This document shows, piece after piece, positions 42,455 to 50,433 of a stretch of DNA of 64,000 bases. The stretch is from the NCBI RefSeq assembly GCF_018390515.1, contig NZ_JAHBBK010000004.1:1-64000 (forward strand), written 5' to 3'. Numbering within the stretch: the stretch's first letter is position 1; every line of letters starts with the position of its first letter. The notes under the pieces were generated by a model, which was given only the letters and a program-made list of their open reading frames with translations, did no database searches and was not told the origin of the DNA. Made by a program: the position numbers and the translations under genes. This DNA is from Mucilaginibacter sp. Bleaf8 (GTDB taxonomy: Bacteria; Bacteroidota; Bacteroidia; Sphingobacteriales; Sphingobacteriaceae).

Positions 42455-42514
42455 TTTATGTTTAGTTATGGGTTGTTAGTTATTGGGTTTTAGTTTAGTT
42501 CGTTTTATATAGAC

Positions 42515-43129
42515 TTACATGGTAAACACCTTGTCGCGCTGGTTCAGGTACTCGTTTTCGCTTACTTCTTCGCCGGGTTGCTCACGTTCAAATTCGCGCA
42601 GCTTGCGGTTAAAGCCTTCGCTATCTTTGATGATGGCAATGCGTGCGCTGCGTACAAACTCAATCAGGCCGTAAGGCTGCAGTACTTTAATCAGATTATC
42701 GGTTTCTTCGCGGTGACCGGTAGTTTCAAATACAATGTAATCTTTACGGATTACTACCGCACGGGCGCCGTTTTCGCGTAACAGGCGCTCAACTGGCGCT
42801 TTCTCGGCAATAACATCAGCCGGTACTTTATATAAAGCCATTTCCTGCCAAATTATGTCGGCATTGGTATGGTAATATACTTTCAATACTTCTATCTGCT
42901 TCTCAATCTGGCGGGTTACTTTACGCACTACATCTTCAGTTTCGTTAACCACGATGTTGAAGCGGTAAATACTTTCAATTTCAGATGGAGAAGTGTTCAG
43001 ACTTTCGATATTGATTTTACGACGGGTAAAAATTATAGCGATTCTGTTTAATAAACCAATTTGGTTTTCGGTATAAACTGTGATGTTGAATTCCTGCTTG
43101 CCCTGCGGCATGTTTTCTTGCGTGCTCAT
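42515..43129 (-). CDS. ilvN: Acetolactate synthase regulatory (small) subunit IlvN/IlvH
   Basis: 204 residues. N-terminal ACT domain with ITVYTENQIGLLNRIAIIF and TRRKINIESLNTSPSE, second half with EVLKVYYHTNADI and FETTGHREETDNLIKVL. Binds valine and modulates the catalytic subunit, encoded just upstream with 25 bases between. Longer than IlvN (96 residues) and like IlvH. Confidence 0.94.
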   Translation of the reverse strand: MSTQENMPQGKQEFNITVYTENQIGLLNRIAIIFTRRKINIESLNTSPSEIESIYRFNIVVNETEDVVRKVTRQIEKQIEVLKVYYHTNADIIWQEMALYKVPADVIAEKAPVERLLRENGARAVVIRKDYIVFETTGHREETDNLIKVLQPYGLIEFVRSARIAIIKDSEGFNRKLREFEREQPGEEVSENEYLNQRDKVFTM

Positions 43130-43154
43130 ATTGCTATGTTTAGAGGGGCTTGGC

Positions 43155-44894
43155 TTATTTTAATCTGATTTCACTTACACTGCATCCCTGCGGTACCATT
43201 GGGAATACGTTGTTTTCTTTGGTTACAAAAACTTCGAGCAGGTAGGAGCCTTGATGCTCCAGCATTTCCTGTAATGAAGATTGCAATTCTTCCCTTTCTT
43301 TAATGCATTTGCCGGCAATACCGTAGCCTTTAGCCACCTGTACAAAATCGGGGCTTTGAATATCAACAAATGAATAACGACGTTCGTTGAACAGTTCCTG
43401 CCACTGGCGCACCATGCCTAAGAAGCGATTATTCAGGATAATAATCTTTACATTAACGCCGCTTTGCATAATGGTACCCAGTTCCTGTAACGTCATTTGG
43501 AAACCGCCATCGCCAATAATGGCTACTACGGTACGGTCAAGCGCACCGAACTTTGCACCTATGGCAGCCGGTAGGGCAAAGCCCATTGTGCCCAAGCCAC
43601 CGCTGGTAATATTGCTGCGGGTTTGATTAAATTTAGCATAGCGGCAACCTACCATCTGGTGCTGGCCTACATCGGTTACTACAATGGCGTCGCCGTTGGT
43701 AAGTTGGTTTAATTGATCTACAACCTCACCCATGGTCATTTCGCCGGTTTGCGGATGTAGTTCGGCATCAATCACAGCTTCGTTTTCGCGCTGTGCAAAT
43801 TCGTGGAACTTTTGCAGCCATTCGGTATGTTGTTTTTCTTCAACCGCCTGGGTAAGCAGGGGCAGGGTTTCTTTACAATCGCCCCAAACGGCTACCGTGG
43901 TTTGTACGTTCTTGTCAATTTCGGCCGGGTCAATGTCGAGGTGAATAACTTTGGCTTGTTTGGCATATTTATCTAAACGGCCGGTTACGCGGTCGTCAAA
44001 ACGCATACCGATGGCAATCAGTACGTCGCACTCATTGGTCATTACATTGGGGCCGTAGTTGCCGTGCATACCCAACATGCCTACATTCAGCGGGTGGTCG
44101 GTCGGGATAGCACCAACGCCCATAATAGTCCAGGCAGAAGGGATACCTGCTTTTTCGATGAATGCCTGGAACTCTTTTTCGGCACTACCTAAAATTACGC
44201 CCTGGCCCCACAGAACAAAAGGTTTTTTAGCCTCATTTATCAATTGTGCGGCCTGCTCAATGAATTGTGGCCTTACAATAGGTTTCGGACGATAACTGCG
44301 GATATGGTTGCAAGGCTGGTAGCCTTTAAATTGAAATTTCTGGATCTGTGCATTTTTGGTAATATCAATCAGCACAGGGCCCGGGCGGCCGGTACGTGCA
44401 ATATAAAACGCCTTAGCAATAGCCTCCGGAATTTGCTCAGCATCAGTTACCTGAAAGTTCCATTTAGTTACCGGGGTAGTGATGTTAATCACGTCAGTTT
44501 CCTGGAAGGCATCGGTGCCCAGCAGGTGAGCAAATACCTGACCCGTGATGCAGACTAACGGTGTGCTGTCAATCTGTGCATCGGCTAAGCCGGTAACTAA
44601 GTTAGTGGCGCCAGGGCCACTGGTAGCAAATACAACACCCACCTTGCCGGATGAGCGTGCATACCCCTGACCGGCATGAATGCCGCCCTGCTCATGGCGC
44701 ACCAGGATATGGTTCAGCTTTTCTTTATAATCGTACAATGCATCATAAATAGGCATTATGGCACCGCCTGGGTAACCAAAAATAGTATCAACACCTTCTA
44801 CAATTAATGCTTCCAGTAAGGCAGCCGAGCCTGAAAGTTCAATAGCTTCCTGCTCTTCAGGTGCGGTTAATACGTCTTGCTGTGTCGCTTCCAT
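43155..44894 (-). CDS. ilvB: Acetolactate synthase catalytic (large) subunit IlvB/IlvI
   Basis: 579 residues from the ATG at 44894, preceded by AAGGAT; the longer frame from 44945 runs into an intergenic repeat and is rejected. ThDP enzyme: GVDTIFGYPGGAIMPIYDAL (catalytic Glu in the HEQGGIHAGQGYAR loop), FAD region GPGATNLVTGLADAQ, and the ThDP-binding motif IGDGGFQMTLQELGTIMQ with NNRFLGMVRQWQ. It makes acetolactate from pyruvate. Confidence 0.96.
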   Translation of the reverse strand: MEATQQDVLTAPEEQEAIELSGSAALLEALIVEGVDTIFGYPGGAIMPIYDALYDYKEKLNHILVRHEQGGIHAGQGYARSSGKVGVVFATSGPGATNLVTGLADAQIDSTPLVCITGQVFAHLLGTDAFQETDVINITTPVTKWNFQVTDAEQIPEAIAKAFYIARTGRPGPVLIDITKNAQIQKFQFKGYQPCNHIRSYRPKPIVRPQFIEQAAQLINEAKKPFVLWGQGVILGSAEKEFQAFIEKAGIPSAWTIMGVGAIPTDHPLNVGMLGMHGNYGPNVMTNECDVLIAIGMRFDDRVTGRLDKYAKQAKVIHLDIDPAEIDKNVQTTVAVWGDCKETLPLLTQAVEEKQHTEWLQKFHEFAQRENEAVIDAELHPQTGEMTMGEVVDQLNQLTNGDAIVVTDVGQHQMVGCRYAKFNQTRSNITSGGLGTMGFALPAAIGAKFGALDRTVVAIIGDGGFQMTLQELGTIMQSGVNVKIIILNNRFLGMVRQWQELFNERRYSFVDIQSPDFVQVAKGYGIAGKCIKEREELQSSLQEMLEHQGSYLLEVFVTKENNVFPMVPQGCSVSEIRLK

Positions 44895-44909
44895 ATCCTT
44901 ATATTTTAT

Positions 44910-44996
44910 AGTTGTGGTTGTCTGTTGCGAGTTGTCTGCTTTCAATTATCTGTGTTGTAATTAAGCGCACACAACAGACAACTGATCACTTACAAC
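44910..44996. repeat. GTTGTCTGTTG inverted repeat between ilvD and ilvB
   Basis: Left part GTTGTGGTTGTCTGTTGCGA and right part CACAACAGACAACTGATCACTTACAAC face each other. Similar GTTGT/ACAAC repeat to that between atpC and atpD (47387-47461). Sits in a non-overlapping operon gap. Confidence 0.5.
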
Positions 44997-45000
44997 GAAA

Positions 45001-46710
45001 TTATTCTTCGTCAGTAACGCAGCCTTCGCTGGCGTCTTTTACTTGTTTAAAGTATTTGTATAATAAGCCTTTAGTTACCGGCGGGCCTGGCTGCTGCCAT
45101 TCACTGCGGCGGTAAGCCAGTTCTTCATCGCTGATGTTTACGTTGATGGTGTTGTTGATGGCATCGATAGTAATTGGGTCGCCATCCTTTACTAAGGCAA
45201 TAGTACCGCCGTCCCAGGCTTCGGGGGTAATGTGTCCAACCACAAAACCGTGAGTGCCGCCAGAGAAACGGCCATCGGTAATTAAGGCTACAGAGCCACC
45301 TAAACCGGCGCCGATAATGGCTGAAGTTGGTTTTAGCATCTCAGGCATTCCGGGCGCACCCTTAGGGCCAACGTGGCGAATTACCACCACATCGCCTGGC
45401 TGTACACGGCCACTTGATATACCGGCAATTAATGATTGCTCGCCGTCAAACACGCGGGCCGGGCCGTCAAAACGCTCACCTTCTTTACCTGTAATTTTAG
45501 CAACGCTACCGCGTTCGGCTAAATTGCCGTATAATATTTGTAAGTGTCCGGTTGCCTTAATTGCTTGGTCAACCGGGAGGATAATTTTTTGCGTATCAAA
45601 ATCCAGGTCGGGAACCTCTTCTAAATTTTCGGCCAAGGTGTTGCCGGTTACGGTGAGGCAATCGCCATTCAGCCAGCCCAGCTTTAACAAATATTTCATT
45701 ACAGCCGGAACGCCGCCTACTTTGTGCAGGTCTTCCATCATGTATTTGCCGCTTGGCTTCATATCGGCCAGTAACGGAATACGGTTGCTGATTACCTGAA
45801 AATCATCGATAGTTAATGGTACATTAACACTTTTAGCAATAGCTATTAAGTGCAAAACGGCATTTGTAGAGCCGCCCATTACCATAATGGTAATGATGGC
45901 ATTCTCGAACGCCTCACGGGTCATGATATCCGAAGGCTTAATATCTTTTTCTAACAGTTTGTAAATGGCTTTGCCAGCGGCGCGGCACTCCGCCTGCTTT
46001 TCTTCGCTTAAAGCAGGGTTTGATGATGAGTAAGGCAAACTCATTCCCAAGGCCTCAATAGCTGCCGCCATTGTGTTTGCTGTATAAATACCGCCACATG
46101 CACCAGCGCTGGGACAGGCATTCTTTACAATCTCCCTGAAATCAATATCATCTATCTGGCCGGCAATCTTTTTACCTAACGCCTCAAAAGCCGATACGAT
46201 ATTCAGATCTTCACCTTTATAGTGGCCAGGCTTGATAGTGCCGCCATACACCATTATGGATGGGCGGTTTAAACGGCCCATAGCAATCAATGAGCCGGGC
46301 ATATTCTTATCACAGCCAGGCAGGGTAATTAAGCCATCGTAATATTGCGCACCGCAAACGGCTTCAATCGAATCGGCTATTACATCACGGCTTACTAATG
46401 AATAGCGCATACCGTCGGTGCCGTTGCTCATACCATCGCTTACACCAATGGTATTGAAAATCAGTCCCACCAAGTTTTCGCTCCATACGCCTTCTTTAAC
46501 CACTTTGGCCAAATCGTTCAGGTGCATGTTGCAGGTGTTACCATCGTAACCCATGCTGGCAATGCCTACCTGCGCTTTTTTCATATCCTCGTCGGTTAAA
46601 CCAATGCCGTAAAGCATGGCCTGTGCAGCGGGCTGGGTTGGGTCGGCAGTAAGGGATTTACTGTATTTGTTTAATTCAACGGTTTCAGTAGTTGCTGGTA
46701 TCGAACTCAT
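45001..46710 (-). CDS. ilvD: Dihydroxy-acid dehydratase IlvD
   Basis: 569 residues from the ATG at 46710; an upstream frame of 15 residues beginning at a TTG (46755) is not needed. Fe-S enzyme with cysteines in GNTCNMHL, LPGCDKNMPG and CPSAGACGGIYTANTM, plus GGSTNAVLHLIAIA and DGRFSGGTHGFVVGHITPEA at the C-terminus. Dehydrates the dihydroxy acids to the oxo-acid precursors of Val and Ile. First structural gene of the operon, after a leader of about 230 bases. Confidence 0.96.
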   Translation of the reverse strand: MSSIPATTETVELNKYSKSLTADPTQPAAQAMLYGIGLTDEDMKKAQVGIASMGYDGNTCNMHLNDLAKVVKEGVWSENLVGLIFNTIGVSDGMSNGTDGMRYSLVSRDVIADSIEAVCGAQYYDGLITLPGCDKNMPGSLIAMGRLNRPSIMVYGGTIKPGHYKGEDLNIVSAFEALGKKIAGQIDDIDFREIVKNACPSAGACGGIYTANTMAAAIEALGMSLPYSSSNPALSEEKQAECRAAGKAIYKLLEKDIKPSDIMTREAFENAIITIMVMGGSTNAVLHLIAIAKSVNVPLTIDDFQVISNRIPLLADMKPSGKYMMEDLHKVGGVPAVMKYLLKLGWLNGDCLTVTGNTLAENLEEVPDLDFDTQKIILPVDQAIKATGHLQILYGNLAERGSVAKITGKEGERFDGPARVFDGEQSLIAGISSGRVQPGDVVVIRHVGPKGAPGMPEMLKPTSAIIGAGLGGSVALITDGRFSGGTHGFVVGHITPEAWDGGTIALVKDGDPITIDAINNTINVNISDEELAYRRSEWQQPGPPVTKGLLYKYFKQVKDASEGCVTDEE

Positions 46711-46943
46711 TTTACTTATCAAGCTTTTATGGTATCCCTTTATGCACATCTTCAAATTGCTTCGAATAACTTGCTGCCTAATAGCGTAAGCTAGGTGATG
46801 TGTTAAAAGCAGATTAGGTTAACAATCTGTATTTGTAAGGTAGGCAGATTGATTTTGACCGTCAATAATTAAAACGAAAAACTTTAATTAGAATTTAATA
46901 TTTTAAAAGAAATATATTGGGAATATAATTTGGATATAGATAC
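46711..46943 (-). promoter_or_regulatory. Leader region of the ilv/leu operon, probable attenuator
   Basis: Untranslated region from the predicted start near 46943 to ilvD. It contains a peptide-coding frame (46803-46865) rich in Ile, Leu and Val. Arm b CAGATTG (46829-46823 on the minus strand) can pair with arm a CAATCTG (46851-46845) or with arm c AATCTG (46815-46810), and the two pairings exclude each other; the b-c hairpin is followed by CTTTT. Further pairings exist: CTGCCTA with TAGGCAG, and CCTAAT with ATTAGG. No strong terminator with long U run is seen, so the mechanism is inferred. Confidence 0.55.
46803..46865 (-). CDS. ilvL: Putative ilv/leu operon leader peptide
   Basis: A 20-codon frame starting with TTG at 46865 and stopping at TAA (46803). 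It encodes Val3, Ile5, Leu7, Leu10, Ile12, Ile14, Val15, Leu17 and Ile18, so 9 of 20 residues are branched-chain, with the dense stretch QIQIVNLI near the end. A stop (TAA) lies two codons before it. It overlaps the hairpin arms of the leader. Amino-acid-rich leader peptides control ilv operons by attenuation in enterobacteria; the same use here is inference. No Shine-Dalgarno is visible, but TTG starts without one occur in hemCD and hemA. Confidence 0.5.
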   Translation of the reverse strand: MTVKINLPTLQIQIVNLICF

Positions 46944-46949
46944 TAATCA

Positions 46950-46980
46950 CAAAATTATATTTTAACACCAGTATACCAAA
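46950..46980 (-). promoter_or_regulatory. Promoter of the ilv/leu operon
   Basis: On the minus strand, TTTG (46980-46977), 19 bases, then TAATTTTG (46957-46950): an exact match to the Bacteroidota -33/-7 consensus with ideal spacing. Expected start near 46943, giving a leader of about 230 bases before ilvD. Confidence 0.75.
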
Positions 46981-47079
46981 GTTGAAAATGGTTTTCGGTA
47001 TGCTAACTATGCATGCATAGTATTGTTACTCAATTTCTGCGTAAAAGGAGTAACAATGGCTTTAAGTGTCCTTTTAAAT

Positions 47080-47118
47080 CACAAAAAAAGCCCGGCTTTT
47101 TGCCGAGCTTTTTTGTGT
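47080..47118 (-). terminator. Terminator after atpC
   Basis: CACAAAAAAAGCCCGGC faces GCCGAGCTTTTTTGTG around a T5 loop, with a two-base internal mismatch. T-rich on both strands, 12 bases after the atpC stop; it also separates the ilv/leu control region from the ATP synthase genes. Confidence 0.7.
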
Positions 47119-47130
47119 AATGTGTTTTGA

Positions 47131-47379
47131 TTAACGGTGTGTGATGCCTTCGGCCAACACCATTACTTTGTTGTCGTTTACTTCAACAACCCCTCCTTTA
47201 ATCATAAAAACTTCGTTTTTACCGCCAGCTCTTACAATCAGTTTACCATCTTCCAAAGTAGAGATGATAGGGGCGTGGTTGTTCAGTATCTCAAACGATC
47301 CCATAGTGCCGGGTACAGTTACCGAGTTTATCTCGCCCTCGTACACTTTTTTATCAGGAGTAAGAATTTCTAATGTCAT
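47131..47379 (-). CDS. atpC: ATP synthase epsilon subunit AtpC, short form
   Basis: 82 residues from the ATG at 47379; a longer frame starts inside the intergenic repeat. MTLEILTPDKKVYEGE, TVPGTMGSFEILNNHAPIIS and FMIKGGVVEVNDNKVMVLAEG are the N-terminal beta-sandwich of F1 epsilon. The usual C-terminal pair of helices (E. coli length 139) is absent. Short epsilon subunits occur in Bacteroidota. Second gene of an atpD-atpC operon; the other ATP synthase genes are elsewhere. Confidence 0.93.
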   Translation of the reverse strand: MTLEILTPDKKVYEGEINSVTVPGTMGSFEILNNHAPIISTLEDGKLIVRAGGKNEVFMIKGGVVEVNDNKVMVLAEGITHR

Positions 47380-47386
47380 ATGCTGA

Positions 47387-47461
47387 GTTGTAAGTTGTGT
47401 GTTGTGAGTTGTATGTATTAAAAGGTTTAGCACCTACAACATACAACCCGCAACTTACAAC
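47387..47461. repeat. GTTGTAAGTTG inverted repeat between atpD and atpC
   Basis: Left arm 47387-47416 and right arm 47439-47461: GTTGTAAGTTG...GTTGTATGT pairs with ACATACAAC...CAACTTACAAC, with a few extra bases in the left arm. Direct GTTG-type repeats inside. Same flavour as the ilvD-ilvB gap repeat. Confidence 0.6.
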
Positions 47462-47466
47462 AGTTA

Positions 47467-48972
47467 TTAACTATTTGCTTCCGCTAAAATTTTCTTGCCT
47501 TTTTCAATAGCGTCTTCAATGCTACCAACCAAGTTGAAAGCAGCTTCCGGATACTCATCTACTGCACCGTCCATAATCATGTTGAAACCTTTGATGGTTT
47601 CTTTGATATCAACCAGTACGCCTTTTAAGCCGGTAAACTGCTCAGCTACGTGGAATGGCTGAGATAAGAAACGCTGAACACGACGAGCGCGGGATACAGT
47701 CAGTTTATCCTCTTCAGATAACTCATCCATACCTAAAATAGCGATGATATCCTGCAGCTCTTTGTAGCGTTGCAGAATTTCTTTTACGCGTTGTGCAGTG
47801 TTATAGTGCTCATCACCTAAAATAGCAGGGCTCAGGATACGTGAAGTTGAATCCAATGGATCCACCGCAGGGTAAATACCTAACTCGGCAATTTTACGGG
47901 ATAATACGGTAGTAGCATCCAAGTGGGCGAAGGTTGTAGCCGGCGCAGGGTCGGTCAAGTCATCCGCAGGTACGTATACCGCTTGTACCGAAGTGATAGA
48001 GCCACGTTTGGTTGAGGTAATACGCTCTTGCATTACACCCATCTCGGTAGCCAGGGTTGGTTGGTAACCTACCGCTGATGGCATACGGCCTAATAGTGCC
48101 GATACTTCAGAACCAGCCTGGGTAAAGCGGAAAATGTTATCAATAAAGAAAAGGATATCACGGCCTTTGCCTTCAGCATCACCATCACGGAAATATTCGG
48201 CAATAGTTAAACCTGATAAAGCTACACGTGCACGTGCACCTGGCGGCTCGTTCATCTGGCCAAACACAAAGGTTGCTTTTGAATCTTTCAGCTCTTCAGC
48301 ATTTACTTTTGAAAGATCCCAGCCACCGGCTTCCATAGAGTGCATGAACTCTTCACCGTATTTTATAATGCCCGATTCCAGCATCTCGCGCAGTAAGTCG
48401 TTACCTTCACGGGTACGCTCACCTACACCGGCAAATACTGATAAACCAGAGTATGCTTTCGCAATGTTGTTGATCAGTTCCTGGATCAATACGGTTTTAC
48501 CTACACCCGCACCACCAAACAAACCAATTTTACCACCTTTTGCATAAGGCTCTAACAAGTCGATAACCTTGATACCGGTAAATAATACTTCAGTTTCGGT
48601 TGATAAGTCTTCAAATCTTGGCGGCGTAGCGTGGATAGGACGGCCATTGCTTCTGTCTAATGACGCAATACCATCAATAGCCTCGCCTACTACGTTAAAT
48701 ACCCGGCCTTTGATGTTATCGCCGATAGGCATTTTAATAGGTGCTGCTTGGTCAACCACCGGCATGCCGCGCATTAATCCGTCGGTTGAATCCATCGCAA
48801 TCGCACGTACCCGGTCTTCGCCCAGGTGCTGCTGAACTTCTAAAATAACTTTTTGCCCGTTGCTTTTAGTGATTTCCAGCGCATCGTAGATTTTAGGAAG
48901 ATGTGCATCGTCGCTAAAACTTACGTCAACTACCGGACCAATGATTTGTGAGATTTTTCCAATGTTTGGCAT
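47467..48972 (-). CDS. atpD: ATP synthase F1 beta subunit AtpD
   Basis: 501 residues, catalytic subunit. Walker A GGAGVGKT (in IGLFGGAGVGKTVLIQELI), VFAGVGERTREGNDLL, Walker B ILFFIDNIFRFTQAG, and ALLGRMPSAVGYQPTLATEMG. Intact. Only atpD and atpC are together here, as known in Bacteroidota where the rest (atpIBEFHAG) is a separate operon. Confidence 0.97.
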   Translation of the reverse strand: MPNIGKISQIIGPVVDVSFSDDAHLPKIYDALEITKSNGQKVILEVQQHLGEDRVRAIAMDSTDGLMRGMPVVDQAAPIKMPIGDNIKGRVFNVVGEAIDGIASLDRSNGRPIHATPPRFEDLSTETEVLFTGIKVIDLLEPYAKGGKIGLFGGAGVGKTVLIQELINNIAKAYSGLSVFAGVGERTREGNDLLREMLESGIIKYGEEFMHSMEAGGWDLSKVNAEELKDSKATFVFGQMNEPPGARARVALSGLTIAEYFRDGDAEGKGRDILFFIDNIFRFTQAGSEVSALLGRMPSAVGYQPTLATEMGVMQERITSTKRGSITSVQAVYVPADDLTDPAPATTFAHLDATTVLSRKIAELGIYPAVDPLDSTSRILSPAILGDEHYNTAQRVKEILQRYKELQDIIAILGMDELSEEDKLTVSRARRVQRFLSQPFHVAEQFTGLKGVLVDIKETIKGFNMIMDGAVDEYPEAAFNLVGSIEDAIEKGKKILAEANS

Positions 48973-49048
48973 ATATACCTTGCGTGCTTATTTGATATTA
49001 AATAACTAATAAACAGGAGTAGCCGTATAAGCATCCTATTTAGGTGCG

Positions 49049-49056
49049 CAAAGTTA
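49049..49056 (-). promoter_or_regulatory. Candidate -7 element of the atpD promoter
   Basis: On the minus strand TAACTTTG, a perfect TAnnTTTG, about 77 bases before the atpD start. No TTTG at 19 bases upstream is visible. Confidence 0.4.
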
Positions 49057-49112
49057 AATTTTCTGCGGGATATTTAACTACTTATGTTAAAGAAAATTAA
49101 GCAAAAATACTG

Positions 49113-49142
49113 CTTGTTGGCTTCGTGAAATTATTATCTTAG
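49113..49142 (+). promoter_or_regulatory. Candidate promoter of the FadL-like porin gene
   Basis: CTTG (49113-49116), 18 bases, TATCTTAG (49135-49142); one mismatch to each box of the Bacteroidota consensus. Start expected near 49149, leader about 34 bases. Confidence 0.35.
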
Positions 49143-49182
49143 CAGCCTTTTTTAAATTCTGAATTAATTTAATGTTTGAATT

Positions 49183-50406
49183 ATGAGAAAAATTTTACTC
49201 GCATTAATGGCTATGCTGCCTGCAGTGGCTTTTTCGCAAGGTTTCCAGGTAAACCTCGGCGGACAGAAGCAGATTGGTATGGGCCACACCGGAACCGGGT
49301 TGGTGCAGGATGGTGCCTCCGTGTTTTTTAATCCCGGCGCTGTGGCCATGCTACCCGAAAACTCCATACAGGCAGGTATCAGTCCGCTGCTGTTCAAATC
49401 AGTTTTTAATCCTAGCGGTACCGATGCGCAATATCGTACGGCTAACAAAGTGGCCACGCCTTTTAGCGCCTATGCGGTTTGGGGACCCAAAGCCTCAAGC
49501 TGGAAACTGGGCTTAGGCGTATATACCCCTTTTGGCGGATTAACAGATTGGGGTAACAACTGGCAGGGTAAATACGTATTACAAAGCCTGGATTTGAAAG
49601 CTATATTTTTCCAGCCAACCCTTAGTATTAAACTTGCTGATTTTATCAGCATCGGCGGTGGTTTTGTATATAGCCACGGTATTGTTAACCTGAAACGGGC
49701 TATCCCGGTAGCAGATGCGAACGGACAGGATGGGCAGGCCGAACTGAAAGGTTCCGGACATGGTTATGGCTGGAATGCAGGGGTGTTTATGAAAACAGAA
49801 TCAGGCATTACCGTAGGTATTTCTTACCGTTCAAAAGCTACCACTACTATTGAGAGTGGTAACGCGATATTTCGTGTGCCATCAGCTTTGCAAAGCAGCT
49901 TCCCGCAGCCTAACACTTTCAGGGCCGGTATACCGTTGCCTTCAACCACTTCATTGGGTTTAGGCTTTTATCCGTCCAAGCAATGGACACTGGCACTGGA
50001 TGCCAACCTGGTTGCCTGGCATGTCTATAAATCACTTGATTTTGATTATGCACAAAATACCCCCACTTTACAGGATACCCACTCACCACGTTTATACCGC
50101 GATGGTTTTAGCCTGAGAGGTGGTGCTGAATATAAGCCGGTAACTAAATGGGCCATTCGCGGTGGCGGCGGCTATTCATCAACCGCTGCACAAGATGGTT
50201 ATGTAACACCGGAGGTGCCAGATGCCAACCGTTATTACTTAACTGCGGGCTTAGGGTACAAGGTGGCCAACAGGCTGGATCTGGATCTGTCATTTGAGTA
50301 TGAGCACCTGTTTAAGCGCACCCAAACCAATATAGAGGCCAACTTTGCGGGTACTTACAAATCAAACGTTTACATCCCGGGTGTTTCACTTACCTATCAC
50401 TGGTAA
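49183..50406 (+). CDS. Outer membrane transport protein of the OmpP1/FadL family
   Basis: 407 residues with signal peptide MRKILLALMAMLPAVAFSQG. Predicted 14-strand beta-barrel, ending in the typical outer-membrane C-terminus SLTYHW (final Trp). FadL-type features: NPGAVAMLPENSIQAGISPLLF, GVYTPFGGLTDWGNNWQGKY, FGIG-like FISIGGGFVYSHG. Family members take up long-chain fatty acids or hydrophobic compounds; substrate not determinable. The next gene may be in the same operon. Confidence 0.9.
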   Translation: MRKILLALMAMLPAVAFSQGFQVNLGGQKQIGMGHTGTGLVQDGASVFFNPGAVAMLPENSIQAGISPLLFKSVFNPSGTDAQYRTANKVATPFSAYAVWGPKASSWKLGLGVYTPFGGLTDWGNNWQGKYVLQSLDLKAIFFQPTLSIKLADFISIGGGFVYSHGIVNLKRAIPVADANGQDGQAELKGSGHGYGWNAGVFMKTESGITVGISYRSKATTTIESGNAIFRVPSALQSSFPQPNTFRAGIPLPSTTSLGLGFYPSKQWTLALDANLVAWHVYKSLDFDYAQNTPTLQDTHSPRLYRDGFSLRGGAEYKPVTKWAIRGGGGYSSTAAQDGYVTPEVPDANRYYLTAGLGYKVANRLDLDLSFEYEHLFKRTQTNIEANFAGTYKSNVYIPGVSLTYHW

Positions 50407-50433
50407 TATCTAAAAGTATTTTTGAAAAGACAC

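Noticed and set aside
44895..44945. N-terminal extension of IlvB
   Set aside because: The extension is translated repeat sequence; the ATG at 44894 has an AAGGAT ribosome binding site and gives the usual start.
46711..46755. Extension of IlvD
   Set aside because: Needs a TTG start within the leader; the ATG at 46710 gives the conserved N-terminus.
46711..46943. T-box or other known riboswitch in the ilv leader
   Set aside because: No T-box sequence (TGGNACCGCG type) or other riboswitch core was found; the leader peptide/hairpin layout fits attenuation better.
47380..47433. Longer AtpC
   Set aside because: The added residues are translated GTTG repeat; MTLEILTPDK at 47379 is the family start.
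49164..49457. Minus-strand frame overlapping the porin gene start
   Set aside because: Overlaps the coding start of the FadL-like protein and has no recognisable motif.
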